This document shows positions 1-8,807 of a DNA stretch of 49,286 bases, one piece after another. The DNA is taken from positions 1 through 49,286 of the forward strand of contig NZ_VTZN01000014.1 of NCBI RefSeq assembly GCF_008370645.1, given 5' to 3'. The notes beneath the pieces were generated by a model. The model did no database searches. It was not told where the DNA came from and saw nothing but the letters and a program-made list of their open reading frames with translations. The DNA comes from Mycobacterium simiae (GTDB taxonomy: Bacteria > Actinomycetota > Actinomycetes > Mycobacteriales > Mycobacteriaceae). The number at the start of each line of letters is the position of its first letter. Position 1 is the first letter of the stretch. Position numbers and translations under genes: made by a program.

Positions 1-623
1 CGGCGCACATCGCGGACCATCGGCAGCATCCCGGCCAGCACTGCCGCCTGGGCTGCGCGGCGTCGCGTTGAATAGCCAAAGCCGGTGCCCAACAATGACA
101 TCGACAACTCGTCGACGCCGGTGCAGCGCAACTCGCGGCTGCCCTGCGCGTCGGTCACGTGCGCACCGCGGCCAACCGCAGCCGAATAGACTTTGCCGCC
201 GACGACATCCGCGACCGCACCGGCCACCGATACACCGCCGACCTGAGCGCCGACCGACACCGCGTACGCCGGTATGCTGTAAACGAAATTCACGGTCCCG
301 TCGATAGGGTCAAGCACCCAGGTAACGGCGCCAGCAGCCGTGGCCGTCGAGGCGCTGGGCCCACCGCCCTCCTCCCCCAGGATCGGGTCCCCAGGCCGGA
401 GCTGGGCCAAACGCGTGCGCAACAGGCGCTCGGTATCGGTGTCGACGACCGTGACCGGGTCGGTCGGCGTGGTCTTGGCGCGCACCGCGCTCCCGCTACC
501 AGCGCCGGCTGGATGGACACCGAATATCTCTGCACGCCGACCGCGCACGAACTCGGCAGCCTCAGTGGCGAGGGTTTCAGCTACCGAGCGCAGCCGCGCG
601 GGCTCGCTATCAGTTGGTGTCAC
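1..623 (-). CDS. suhB: Inositol-1-monophosphatase SuhB (C-terminus off window)
   Basis: Hydrolyses myo-inositol 1-phosphate to inositol, which mycobacteria use for phosphatidylinositol, mannosylated lipids and mycothiol. The first 207 residues are present; the C-terminal end lies beyond the left edge. Visible family motifs are the metal-binding ILGEEGG segment and the signature DPIDGT followed by VNFV. The remaining N-terminal sequence (EPARLRSVAE, FVRGRRAE, PTDPVTVVDTDTERLL) matches mycobacterial SuhB as I know it. The GTG at 623 was chosen because the protein then begins VTPTDSEPARL, the same length as the M. tuberculosis N-terminus. It is transcribed away from ppgK, with about 180 bp between the two starts. 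Confidence 0.93.
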   Translation of the reverse strand, partial: MTPTDSEPARLRSVAETLATEAAEFVRGRRAEIFGVHPAGAGSGSAVRAKTTPTDPVTVVDTDTERLLRTRLAQLRPGDPILGEEGGGPSASTATAAGAVTWVLDPIDGTVNFVYSIPAYAVSVGAQVGGVSVAGAVADVVGGKVYSAAVGRGAHVTDAQGSRELRCTGVDELSMSLLGTGFGYSTRRRAAQAAVLAGMLPMVRDVR

Positions 624-800
624 TGCCCTATCGCATCACAAGTGCCGACTAACGCGTAGCGTCGCCAACCGGGTTGGATGCTCTGCCCCTCAGCCAGCTC
701 AGGCGATATCGCCGCCAGGCGGTTCAAATTCACGCTCCGCGACGCGCTGCGGGCTAAGGTGATCGCACACACCCCCGTCACGCCTCGCCGAGGAGATTCG

Positions 801-1589
801 ATGACTGACCCCGCATCCGAAACAGCCGGTGCCACCCAGCAACGTCGCGGCTTCGGCATTGATGTCGGCGGCACCGGCATCAAAGGTGGCATCGTCGACC
901 TGGATAGCGGCCAGCTCATCGGGGACCGGATCAAGCTGCTGACCCCGCAACCGGCCACTCCGTCGGCGGTCGCGAAGACCATCGCCAAGGTGGTGAACGA
1001 ATTCGGCTGGACCGGCCCGCTCGGAGTGACCTATCCCGGTGTTGTCACTCGCGGCATTGTTCAGACAGCCGCCAACGTGGACAAGTCATGGATCGGAACC
1101 AACGCTCGCGACGTCATCGGTGCCGAACTGAATGGGCAAGAAGTGACGGTTCTCAACGACGCAGATGCGGCCGGGCTTGCCGAAGAACGCTACGGAGCCG
1201 GCAAGGACAACTCCGGTCTGGTCATCCTGCTTACCTTCGGCACCGGGATCGGCTCGGCGGTCATCCATAACGGCAGGCTGATCCCCAACACCGAGTTCGG
1301 GCACCTCGAGGTTGGAGGCAAGGAGGCCGAGCACCGGGCAGCCTCGTCGGTCAAAGAGAGAAAGGACTGGAGTTACGAGAGGTGGGCCAAGGAGGTGACC
1401 AGGGTCCTCGTCGCGATTGAAAACGCGTTGTGGCCTGACCTGTTCATCGCCGGCGGCGGCATCAGCCGCAAAGCCGACAAGTGGGTGCACCTCTTAGCGA
1501 ACCGCACCCGTGTAGTGCCGGCAACCTTGCAGAACGCCGCCGGTATAGTCGGCGCGGCGATGGCATCCACCGAGGATGTCACCCACTAA
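801..1589 (+). CDS. ppgK: Polyphosphate glucokinase PpgK
   Basis: Phosphorylates glucose to glucose 6-phosphate using inorganic polyphosphate or ATP; a cytoplasmic ROK-family kinase of 262 residues. The N-terminal phosphate-binding motif [12 protein letters not shown], the [11 protein letters not shown] segment with the catalytic Asp, and [10 protein letters not shown] are all visible. The C-terminal [14 protein letters not shown] is typical of the polyphosphate-using branch. An upstream in-frame ATG exists at 678, but the ATG at 801 has a purine-rich GAGGAG ribosome site just before it and gives the usual family length. It lies immediately upstream of sigA on the same strand. In M. tuberculosis the sigA promoter is reported to lie within this gene; I did not locate it here. 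Confidence 0.95.
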   Translation: MTDPASETAGATQQRRGFGIDVGGTGIKGGIVDLDSGQLIGDRIKLLTPQPATPSAVAKTIAKVVNEFGWTGPLGVTYPGVVTRGIVQTAANVDKSWIGTNARDVIGAELNGQEVTVLNDADAAGLAEERYGAGKDNSGLVILLTFGTGIGSAVIHNGRLIPNTEFGHLEVGGKEAEHRAASSVKERKDWSYERWAKEVTRVLVAIENALWPDLFIAGGGISRKADKWVHLLANRTRVVPATLQNAAGIVGAAMASTEDVTH

Positions 1590-1768
1590 ATTTTGCGGCA
1601 CGGGCAGTACACGTGCGCAGTGAAGTTACAATGGTCATCGGCGACAGCCCAACCGATAGCACGCGAGTATCTACGCCGATATCAGCGCCGACATTCGACA
1701 TAGCAGACACTTTCGGTTCAGCACGCCCAGAACTCATACCGGAAGTGAGTACCACCGAAGGGGTTTAT

Positions 1769-3298
<1,530 letters not shown>

Positions 3299-3359
3299 GC
3301 GACAGACGCAGTTACGGCAGCGAGGTACGAATTCAGGCCGCGCGATAAGCTTTGTCGCC

Positions 3360-3842
3360 GTGGCATGGGTAACCGCTATCGTCGTTGCCGCGATTTGCGC
3401 AGTGCTCGAGGCCTGGTTATCGGGGCCCAGGCCTTTTCTGCTCCTCGCCTCGCTCCAGCAGCCAAAATGGGCGCTGCCGTCCTGGGGCTGGATGGTCATC
3501 GGAGGCGTCTTCTACGTGATCATGACCACCGCTGCCGCGACCGCGTTGCGCTCAGGTGCGTCGGGCCGACCAGCGTTTGCGCTTGTCGTGGCGGTCCTGC
3601 TTACCGACAGCTTCTGGAACTACCTGCTGTTTCGCTGCCGACGCATCGATTGGGCCTACAGCTACCTTTTCCCCTATGCCGCATTGGTAGCTGGGACGAC
3701 TTGGGCGGTCTTCAGGCTTAGCCATGTCGCTGGCATGCTCGTTGCGCTCTATCTGGCCTTTCTGCCCTACGACATGGCGTGGAGCCGCGCGCTCATGCGC
3801 CTCAACCCGAATTTTCCCATCAAGCCTGGTTACCCCGGTTAG
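3360..3842 (+). CDS. TspO/MBR-family membrane protein
   Basis: A 160-residue, very hydrophobic protein with five predicted membrane segments, the size and topology of the TspO (translocator/peripheral benzodiazepine receptor) family. Family-like features are the first-loop motif QQPKWALPSWGW and the following segment with an aromatic pattern (LTDSFWNYLLFRCRRIDWAY), then YDMAWSRALMRLNP near the end. TspO proteins bind porphyrins and are linked to tetrapyrrole and oxidative-stress responses; a role here is inference only. The GTG at 3360 is the only start giving the full first helix. As I recall, M. tuberculosis H37Rv has no gene between sigA and the RidA-like Rv2704, so this is a presence/absence difference. 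Confidence 0.75.
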   Translation: MAWVTAIVVAAICAVLEAWLSGPRPFLLLASLQQPKWALPSWGWMVIGGVFYVIMTTAAATALRSGASGRPAFALVVAVLLTDSFWNYLLFRCRRIDWAYSYLFPYAALVAGTTWAVFRLSHVAGMLVALYLAFLPYDMAWSRALMRLNPNFPIKPGYPG

Positions 3843-3995
3843 CTGAGCCAGCCTCGCCCGCACGGCCTCCGGGCCCTACGCCCACTTAGCCGAACAGCCA
3901 CAGGGTTGTTCCCGCAGCACAACACATTCAGCTGCCCCGACTGAACACCGATGCGCCACAGACATCGATGCGGCGACCACCGTACTGTCACCCGC

Positions 3996-4373
3996 ATGAC
4001 AACAACGCGCAGGCTCATCTCGTCGGAATCGGACTTCGAGGCGACGGTCGGCTACTCGCGTGCGGTGCGCGTCGGCCAGCACATCGCAGTGGCCGGAACA
4101 ACTGGGGCCGGACCGGCCGGTGACATCGCCGCCCAGACCAGAGACGCCTTGCGCCGCATCGAAATAGCGCTCGAACAGGCGGGCGCGACCCTCGCCGAGG
4201 TGGTACGCACCCGGATTTACGTGACCGATATTTCACGCTGGCGTGAGGTGGGCGAGGTGCATGAGCAGGTTTTCGGCAATATCCGTCCGGCCGCTACGAT
4301 GGTCGAGGTTTCGGCGCTAATAGACCGCGCGCTGATGGTGGAGATCGAGGCAGACGCCTACCTAGACCGCTGA
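3996..4373 (+). CDS. RidA/YjgF/YER057c-family protein (Rv2704-like)
   Basis: A 125-residue single-domain protein of the RidA family, whose typical members deaminate reactive enamine/imine intermediates and protect PLP enzymes. The RidA core is visible: GYSRAVRVGQHIAVAGTTG, QTRDALRRIEIALEQAGATLAEVVRTRIYVTD, and RPAATMVEVSALIDRALMVEIEADAYL. The Arg within VVRTRIYV corresponds to the substrate-binding Arg of active members. The ATG at 3996 starts just before the conserved domain; a longer in-frame start at 3951 adds residues with no family support. It converges with the DUF952 gene, and the two coding ends overlap by 16 bp. Substrate specificity cannot be read from sequence. Confidence 0.85.
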   Translation: MTTTRRLISSESDFEATVGYSRAVRVGQHIAVAGTTGAGPAGDIAAQTRDALRRIEIALEQAGATLAEVVRTRIYVTDISRWREVGEVHEQVFGNIRPAATMVEVSALIDRALMVEIEADAYLDR

Positions 4374-4729
4374 GGGGCTCCTGAGGCCGGCGAGAAACTG
4401 CCGTCAAGAGCCGGCTGGTAGGCGGTGACCCTGACGATGGCACGAATTGGCAGCGGGCCGTACAGATGAGGAAACAGCATCGACGCTGGGTCGGTCGCAA
4501 CGCCGGGCTCCCAGCGCAGCGGCGAGTCAAGTGCCGCGGGGTCGATGTGCAGCAAAACCATGTCACGGCGGCCGCGGAACAGCCGATTGGCCGGTAGCTG
4601 CACCTGCTCCGGCGTGGAGAGGTGGATGAAGCTGACACCTGGTTCGGCAAGGATGCTGCCGCGGTGCCGGGCACGTGACCATTCTTGGATCCCGCACATA
4701 TGCACCAGCTTGGCTGAAGTGGGCGACAT
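4358..4729 (-). CDS. DUF952 family protein (Rv2705c-like)
   Basis: A 123-residue protein of the DUF952 family, of unknown function. Diagnostic stretches are KLVHMCGIQEW near residue 8, GVSFIHLSTPEQV, ANRLFRGRRDMVLLHIDP, and FPHLYGPLPIRAIVRV. The ATG at 4729 (MSPTSAKLVHM) places the conserved domain at the N-terminus. The reading frame stays open further upstream to 4996, but that part overlaps the small zinc-ribbon gene on the other strand and has no family character. The 3' end overlaps the RidA-like gene by 16 bp in a convergent arrangement. No signal peptide or membrane helix is seen, so it is probably cytoplasmic. Confidence 0.8.
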   Translation of the reverse strand: MSPTSAKLVHMCGIQEWSRARHRGSILAEPGVSFIHLSTPEQVQLPANRLFRGRRDMVLLHIDPAALDSPLRWEPGVATDPASMLFPHLYGPLPIRAIVRVTAYQPALDGSFSPASGAPQRSR

Positions 4730-4854
4730 GCTAGCTAGCTTGCCCGAGCTGCGGGCCGAATTGGGTGAGAAACGACACACCTGATACCAACTGGGGAACA
4801 AGGCGAAAACGGGGAACGTCTGAGACAGTGAACTCACGTAGATATGGAGCAGCC

Positions 4855-5040
4855 ATGAACGCAACGTTGACCGGTCCCGAACTGACCAGAGCTGACCGCT
4901 GCGACCGCTGCAGCGCAGCAGCCCGCGTCCGTGCGAAGCTACCCTCCGGAGCCGAACTCCTCTTCTGCCAGCATCACGCCAACAAGCACGAGGCAAAACT
5001 GATTGAGTTATCGGCCGTGCTGCAGGTCAGCGGAAACTAG
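4855..5040 (+). CDS. Small zinc-ribbon-like protein (DUF7455-type)
   Basis: A 61-residue protein with a compact metal-binding pattern: Cys16-x2-Cys19, then Cys38-x-His40-His41, spaced as in a small zinc ribbon. Similar short actinobacterial proteins are grouped as DUF7455 to my knowledge; no function is known. The ATG at 4855 is preceded by a GGAG ribosome site. The frame runs back to 4765, but the upstream residues lack any pattern. It stands alone, divergent from the DUF952 gene and followed 75 bp later by the YihY-type gene. Genes this short are often missed, so it may be unannotated in relatives. Confidence 0.7.
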   Translation: MNATLTGPELTRADRCDRCSAAARVRAKLPSGAELLFCQHHANKHEAKLIELSAVLQVSGN

Positions 5041-5115
5041 CTTCGGGGCAGACTCGACACCTGAAGCAGGGGCCAATGCGCGACGGGTGACCGGTCTTCG
5101 GCAATGCTGGACACG

Positions 5116-6102
5116 ATGAGCGACCAACCCGCTAAGCCGTCCCGGCACCACATCTGGCGAATCAGCCGTCGCACGCTGTCCAAGAGCTGGGACGATTCGA
5201 TCTTCTCCGAGTCCGCGCAAGCAGGTTTTTGGTCTGCCCTGTCCCTACCGCCGCTGCTCTTGGGCATGCTGGGCAGCTTGGTTTACGTAGCTCCGCTGTT
5301 CGGACCGGACACATTGCCGGCGATCGAGACGCGCATCATTTCCACCGCCCGTAGCTTTTTCTCTATCAGCGTGGTCAACGAGATCATCGAACCGACCATC
5401 CGCGACATCACCGCCAATGCGCGCGGCGAGGTAGTGTCACTGGGTTTCTTGATTTCGCTGTGGGCGGGCTCGTCGGCCATTTCGTCCTACGTGGACGCCG
5501 TGGTGGAGGCGCACGACCAGACCCCGTTGCGCCATCCGGTGCGGCAGCGATTCTTCGCGCTCTTCCTGTATGTCGTGATGCTGGTGTTCGTGGTGGCCAC
5601 CGCGCCGGTAGCGGTGATCGGCCCCCGCAAGGTCAGCGAACATATCCCGGACAACTTGTCTAACGTCTTGCACTACGGCTATTACCCGGCACTGATCGTG
5701 GGCGTGACCATCGGAGTGATCATCCTCTACCGCGTCGCGCTGCCCGTACCGCTGCCTACGCACCGACTGGTCTATGGTGCCATGCTGGCGACGGCGGTAT
5801 TCCTGGTGGCAACCCTGGGCCTGCGGTTCTACCTGACGTGGATCACTAGCACTGGCTACACCTACGGCGCGCTGTCCACGCCGATCGCCTTCCTGTTGTT
5901 TGCCTTCTTTGGCGGCTTCGCGATCATGATCGGCGCCGAACTCAACGCCGCCATCCAGGAGGAATGGCCGGCACCCGCCACGCATGCGCACCGGCTGCGC
6001 AACTGGCTGAAAGCGCGCGCCGCTGCGATGAGCGCAACGACGGATACAGCGTCAACGCCGCAGTCGCAGCCCGATCCCGCGGCGGTCGAGCCACCGTCCT
6101 GA
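5116..6102 (+). CDS. YihY/UPF0761-family inner-membrane protein (Rv2707-like)
   Basis: A 328-residue polytopic membrane protein of the YihY/virulence-factor BrkB family. About six hydrophobic segments are visible, for example LPPLLLGMLGSLVYVAPL, FFALFLYVVMLVFVVATAPV and ALSTPIAFLLFAFFGGFAIMIGAELNAA. The family-typical block SLWAGSSAISSYVDAVVEAHDQT lies near residue 115. The C-terminal tail is Ala/Pro-rich and probably cytoplasmic. The ATG at 5116 (MSDQPAKPSRHHIW) matches the M. tuberculosis N-terminus; the ATG at 5104 adds four residues. The function of the family is not established despite older RNase BN labels. Its stop codon directly abuts the stop of the convergent DUF3039 gene. Confidence 0.87.
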   Translation: MSDQPAKPSRHHIWRISRRTLSKSWDDSIFSESAQAGFWSALSLPPLLLGMLGSLVYVAPLFGPDTLPAIETRIISTARSFFSISVVNEIIEPTIRDITANARGEVVSLGFLISLWAGSSAISSYVDAVVEAHDQTPLRHPVRQRFFALFLYVVMLVFVVATAPVAVIGPRKVSEHIPDNLSNVLHYGYYPALIVGVTIGVIILYRVALPVPLPTHRLVYGAMLATAVFLVATLGLRFYLTWITSTGYTYGALSTPIAFLLFAFFGGFAIMIGAELNAAIQEEWPAPATHAHRLRNWLKARAAAMSATTDTASTPQSQPDPAAVEPPS

Positions 6103-6342
6103 TTAGCCCTGCTTCAGCCGATCGTAGATCTGCTTGCAGTCCGGGCACACCGGCGAACCCGGTTTAGCAGCCCGGGTGACGGGAAAGACCTCGCCGCACA
6201 ACGCCACCACGTGGCTACCCATAACCGCGCTCTCGGCGATCTTGTCCTTCTTGACGTAATGGAAGTACTTCGGAGTATCGCTACCGGTCCCGTCGTCGAC
6301 GCGTTCCTCGGCATCGGTGCGTTCGATCGTCTGCGTCTGCAT
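6103..6342 (-). CDS. DUF3039 small zinc-binding-type protein (Rv2708c-like)
   Basis: A 79-residue protein of the actinobacterial DUF3039 family; function unknown. Conserved features are YFHYVKKDKIAESAVMGSHVVALCGEVF and a C-terminal CPDC motif; Cys49, Cys66, Cys69 and nearby His44 could form a metal site. It diverges from the DUF3099 gene, sharing a 79-bp intergenic region that contains a 12-bp direct repeat. Its stop codon (TAA) is immediately adjacent to the stop of the YihY-type gene. The first ATG of the frame at 6342 is used and gives the usual family length. Confidence 0.82.
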   Translation of the reverse strand: MQTQTIERTDAEERVDDGTGSDTPKYFHYVKKDKIAESAVMGSHVVALCGEVFPVTRAAKPGSPVCPDCKQIYDRLKQG

Positions 6343-6384
6343 ACAGACATTGTGCCTCCTGACGCGGCCCTGCCGGAATCGGTT

Positions 6385-6413
6385 GGATGTGGGACACGAT
6401 CGGATGTGGGACA
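6385..6413. repeat. 12-bp direct repeat in divergent intergenic region
   Basis: GGATGTGGGACA occurs at 6385-6396 and again at 6402-6413, 17 bp apart, in the short region between the divergent DUF3039 and DUF3099 genes. The second copy ends 8 bp before the DUF3099 ATG. Two copies on nearly the same helical face could be an operator or a duplicated promoter element; no regulator is identified. Confidence 0.5.
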
Positions 6414-6421
6414 GTAGAAGG

Positions 6422-6829
6422 ATGAAGCGCGGCTCCGAGCCAAGTTTCGACGACTTCGATGATCAGAGCCGCCCGGTACTGATCACCGCGGCCGCACCGT
6501 CTTATGAAGAGCAACATCGGGCGCGGGTGCGCAAGTATTTGACACTGATGGCATTCCGCATTCCGGCGCTGATCCTGGCCGCGATCGCCTACGGCGCCTG
6601 GCATAACGGCTTGATCTCGCTCATGATTGTGGCTGTCTCGATTCCGCTGCCATGGATGGCGGTGCTCATCGCCAACGACAGACCACCACGCAGCGCCGAT
6701 GAGCCGCGACGCTTCGACGACGCCCGACGACACACCCCGCTGTTCCCGACTGCTGAGCGGCCGTCGCTCGAGGCTCGACGAGACGCTGCGCCGCAATCGG
6801 ACTCGCGAGACTTCGACGGCTGGGTCTAA
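6422..6829 (+). CDS. DUF3099 two-helix membrane protein (Rv2709-like)
   Basis: A 135-residue protein with two adjacent membrane helices at about residues 40-60 (MAFRIPALILAAIAYGAW) and 62-82 (LISLMIVAVSIPLPWMAVLIAN). These are flanked by a charged N-terminal segment (ITAAAPSYEEQHRARVRKYL) and a long polar Arg/Asp-rich C-terminal tail. This matches the DUF3099 architecture; function unknown. The ATG at 6422 gives MKRGSEPSFDDFDD; a longer frame to 6317 would run into the divergent DUF3039 gene. It lies upstream of sigB, separated by 164 bp that contain a sigma-E-type promoter, so sigB does not depend on it for transcription. Confidence 0.78.
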   Translation: MKRGSEPSFDDFDDQSRPVLITAAAPSYEEQHRARVRKYLTLMAFRIPALILAAIAYGAWHNGLISLMIVAVSIPLPWMAVLIANDRPPRSADEPRRFDDARRHTPLFPTAERPSLEARRDAAPQSDSRDFDGWV

Positions 6830-6930
6830 GCCCGGACTCCGGTTCGCCGGCCCGCCGGGCTCTTCTTAGGACATTCTCAGGTCAACGGCACATCTGTGCA
6901 CGTCATGGGGTGTGAGGTGACGGTCCGGTG

Positions 6931-6956
6931 GGAACTCTGAGCCTGGGCCTGTCGTT
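6931..6956 (+). promoter_or_regulatory. sigma-E/sigma-H-type promoter of sigB
   Basis: GGAACT at 6931-6936, a 16-bp spacer, and CGTT at 6953-6956 match the mycobacterial extracytoplasmic-function promoter pattern (GGAAC near -35, CGTT near -10). The predicted transcription start is about 30 bp before the sigB ATG. In M. tuberculosis sigB is transcribed from a SigE/SigH-dependent promoter of this kind. The same GGAAC-N16-CGTT layout occurs upstream of clgR in this window. Confidence 0.82.
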
Positions 6957-6993
6957 AAACCCCATGACAACACAACCCAATCGGGAGGGCGCA

Positions 6994-7965
6994 ATGGCCG
7001 AAGCCACCACAAGGGCCACCACAAGCCGGGCTGACAGCGATTTGGATGCTCAAAGCCCCGCGGCTGATTTGGTGCGCGTATATCTGAACGGCATCGGTAA
7101 GACTGCGCTGCTCAACGCCGCTGACGAAGTCGAACTGGCTAAGCGCATCGAAGCCGGGCTCTATGCGGAGCATCTGCTGGAAACTCGGAAGCGGTTGGGC
7201 GAGAACAGGAAACGCGAACTGGCCGCCGTGTTGCGCGATGGTGAGGCAGCACGCCGTCACCTCCTCGAAGCCAACCTTCGGCTGGTGGTGTCGCTGGCCA
7301 AGCGCTACACAGGACGAGGCATGCCGCTGCTGGACCTTATCCAGGAAGGCAATCTAGGCCTGATCCGTGCGATGGAGAAGTTTGACTACACAAAGGGATT
7401 CAAGTTCTCCACATATGCCACGTGGTGGATACGTCAGGCCATCACCCGCGGGATGGCCGACCAGAGCCGCACCATTCGGCTGCCTGTGCATCTGGTTGAG
7501 CAGGTCAACAAGTTGGCGCGGATCAAGCGGGAGATGCACCAAAATCTGGGCCGCGAAGCCACCGATGAGGAACTGGCCGCCGAATCCGGCATTCCGGTCG
7601 ACAAGATCAACGATCTGCTTGAGCACAGCCGTGACCCGGTGAGCCTGGATATGCCGGTCGGCTCCGAAGAGGAAGCTCCTTTGGGTGATTTCATCGAGGA
7701 CGCCGAAGCCATGTCCGCGGAGAACGCGGTCATTGCCGAACTGTTGCACACCGACATTCGCAGTGTGCTGGCCACTCTCGACGAACGAGAGCATCAGGTG
7801 ATCCGGCTGCGCTTCGGTCTGGACGACGGCCAGCCGCGCACCCTCGATCAGATTGGCAAGCTGTTCGGCTTGTCCCGCGAGCGGGTACGCCAGATCGAGC
7901 GGGACGTGATGGGCAAGTTGCGCCACGGCGAGCGCGCTGACCGGCTGCGGTCGTACGCCAGTTGA
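6994..7965 (+). CDS. sigB: Principal-like sigma factor SigB
   Basis: Non-essential group 2 sigma factor active in stress and stationary phase; 323 residues, the M. tuberculosis length. It lacks the long N-terminal region of SigA and starts directly at region 1.2 ([16 protein letters not shown]). Regions 2 to 4 are complete: [39 protein letters not shown], and the helix-turn-helix [20 protein letters not shown]. The ATG at 6994 follows a strong GGGAGGG ribosome site; an upstream in-frame ATG at 6964 is less well placed. Expression is probably controlled by the sigma-E-type promoter at 6931-6956. A strong hairpin follows the gene, then ideR, the same neighbour as in M. tuberculosis. Confidence 0.97.
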   Translation: MAEATTRATTSRADSDLDAQSPAADLVRVYLNGIGKTALLNAADEVELAKRIEAGLYAEHLLETRKRLGENRKRELAAVLRDGEAARRHLLEANLRLVVSLAKRYTGRGMPLLDLIQEGNLGLIRAMEKFDYTKGFKFSTYATWWIRQAITRGMADQSRTIRLPVHLVEQVNKLARIKREMHQNLGREATDEELAAESGIPVDKINDLLEHSRDPVSLDMPVGSEEEAPLGDFIEDAEAMSAENAVIAELLHTDIRSVLATLDEREHQVIRLRFGLDDGQPRTLDQIGKLFGLSRERVRQIERDVMGKLRHGERADRLRSYAS

Positions 7966-8010
7966 GGAGCCGACCAGAAACTGGTTTGAGAAGCTAGGTA
8001 CCAGACGGTG

Positions 8011-8035
8011 TGCCCGCCGCGGTCAGCGGCGGGCA
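8011..8035 (+). terminator. GC-rich hairpin after sigB
   Basis: A perfect 10-bp inverted repeat, TGCCCGCCGC at 8011-8020 and GCGGCGGGCA at 8026-8035, with a 5-base loop, lies 45 bp after the sigB stop and before ideR. There is no T-run after it, so it would be a tail-less mycobacterial-type terminator or a 3'-end stabiliser. Confidence 0.6.
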
Positions 8036-8114
8036 TACTGCTGCCGTGGGGCGTTTCAGGCCAGCCACGGCCGCAGCTGGCCAAGTAGACTCGGCGGCGA
8101 CGGAGGATGGGCGA

Positions 8115-8807
8115 ATGAACGACTTGGTTGATACCACCGAGATGTACCTGCGGACGATCTACGACCTCGAGGAAGAAGGCGTCACGCCGTTGCGCGCCCG
8201 GATCGCCGAGCGACTCGAGCAGAGCGGCCCGACGGTCAGCCAGACGGTGTCGCGGATGGAGCGCGACGGGTTGCTCCGCGTAGCCGGTGACCGCCACCTG
8301 GAACTCACCGACAAGGGCCGAGCGATGGCGGTCGCCGTGATGCGCAAGCACCGCCTTGCGGAACGCCTGCTGGTGGATGTCATCGGCTTGCCGTGGGAAG
8401 AAGTCCACGCTGAGGCATGCCGGTGGGAGCACGTGATGAGCGAGGACGTGGAGCGCCGGTTGGTCAAGGTGCTCAACCATCCGACCACCTCCCCGTTCGG
8501 CAATCCCATTCCGGGTTTGCTGGACCTCGGCGTGGGGCAGGAATCCGGCGCTGGCGACGTGAACCTAGTGCGGTTGACGGAACTGCCGGCAGGCTCGCCG
8601 GTAGCGGTCGTAGTCCGCCAGCTCACCGAGCATGTTCAGGGTGACATCGACCTGATCACGCGCCTGAAAGATGCCGGTGTGGTGCCCAACGCACGGGTGA
8701 CCGTCGAAATCAACCCCGGCGGCGGCGTGACTATCCTCATCGCCGGGCATGAAAATGTCACGCTGCCGCATGCGATGGCGCACGCGGTTAAGGTTGAGAA
8801 AGTCTGA
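8115..8807 (+). CDS. ideR: Iron-dependent repressor IdeR
   Basis: DtxR-family metalloregulator of 230 residues that represses siderophore genes and activates iron-storage genes when loaded with Fe(II). The N-terminal winged helix (TEMYLRTIYDLEEEGVTPLRARIAERL, QSGPTVSQTVSRMERDGLL) is followed by the dimer/metal region with HRLAERLL, EEVHAEACRWEHVMSEDVERR (Glu, Cys and His ligands) and NPTTSPFGNPIPG. The C-terminal SH3-like domain ends in GHENVTLPHAMAHAVKVEKV. The ATG at 8115 gives MNELVDTTEMYL-like MNDLVDTTEMYL. A longer in-frame start at 8010 would begin inside the sigB hairpin. The stop abuts the stop of the convergent DUF4192 gene without a spacer. Confidence 0.96.
   Translation: MNDLVDTTEMYLRTIYDLEEEGVTPLRARIAERLEQSGPTVSQTVSRMERDGLLRVAGDRHLELTDKGRAMAVAVMRKHRLAERLLVDVIGLPWEEVHAEACRWEHVMSEDVERRLVKVLNHPTTSPFGNPIPGLLDLGVGQESGAGDVNLVRLTELPAGSPVAVVVRQLTEHVQGDIDLITRLKDAGVVPNARVTVEINPGGGVTILIAGHENVTLPHAMAHAVKVEKV

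Noticed and set aside
665..677. CCAACC-G-GGTTGG palindrome between suhB and ppgK
   Set aside because: Arms are only 6 bp, and its position relative to any promoter is unclear; not enough to call an operator.
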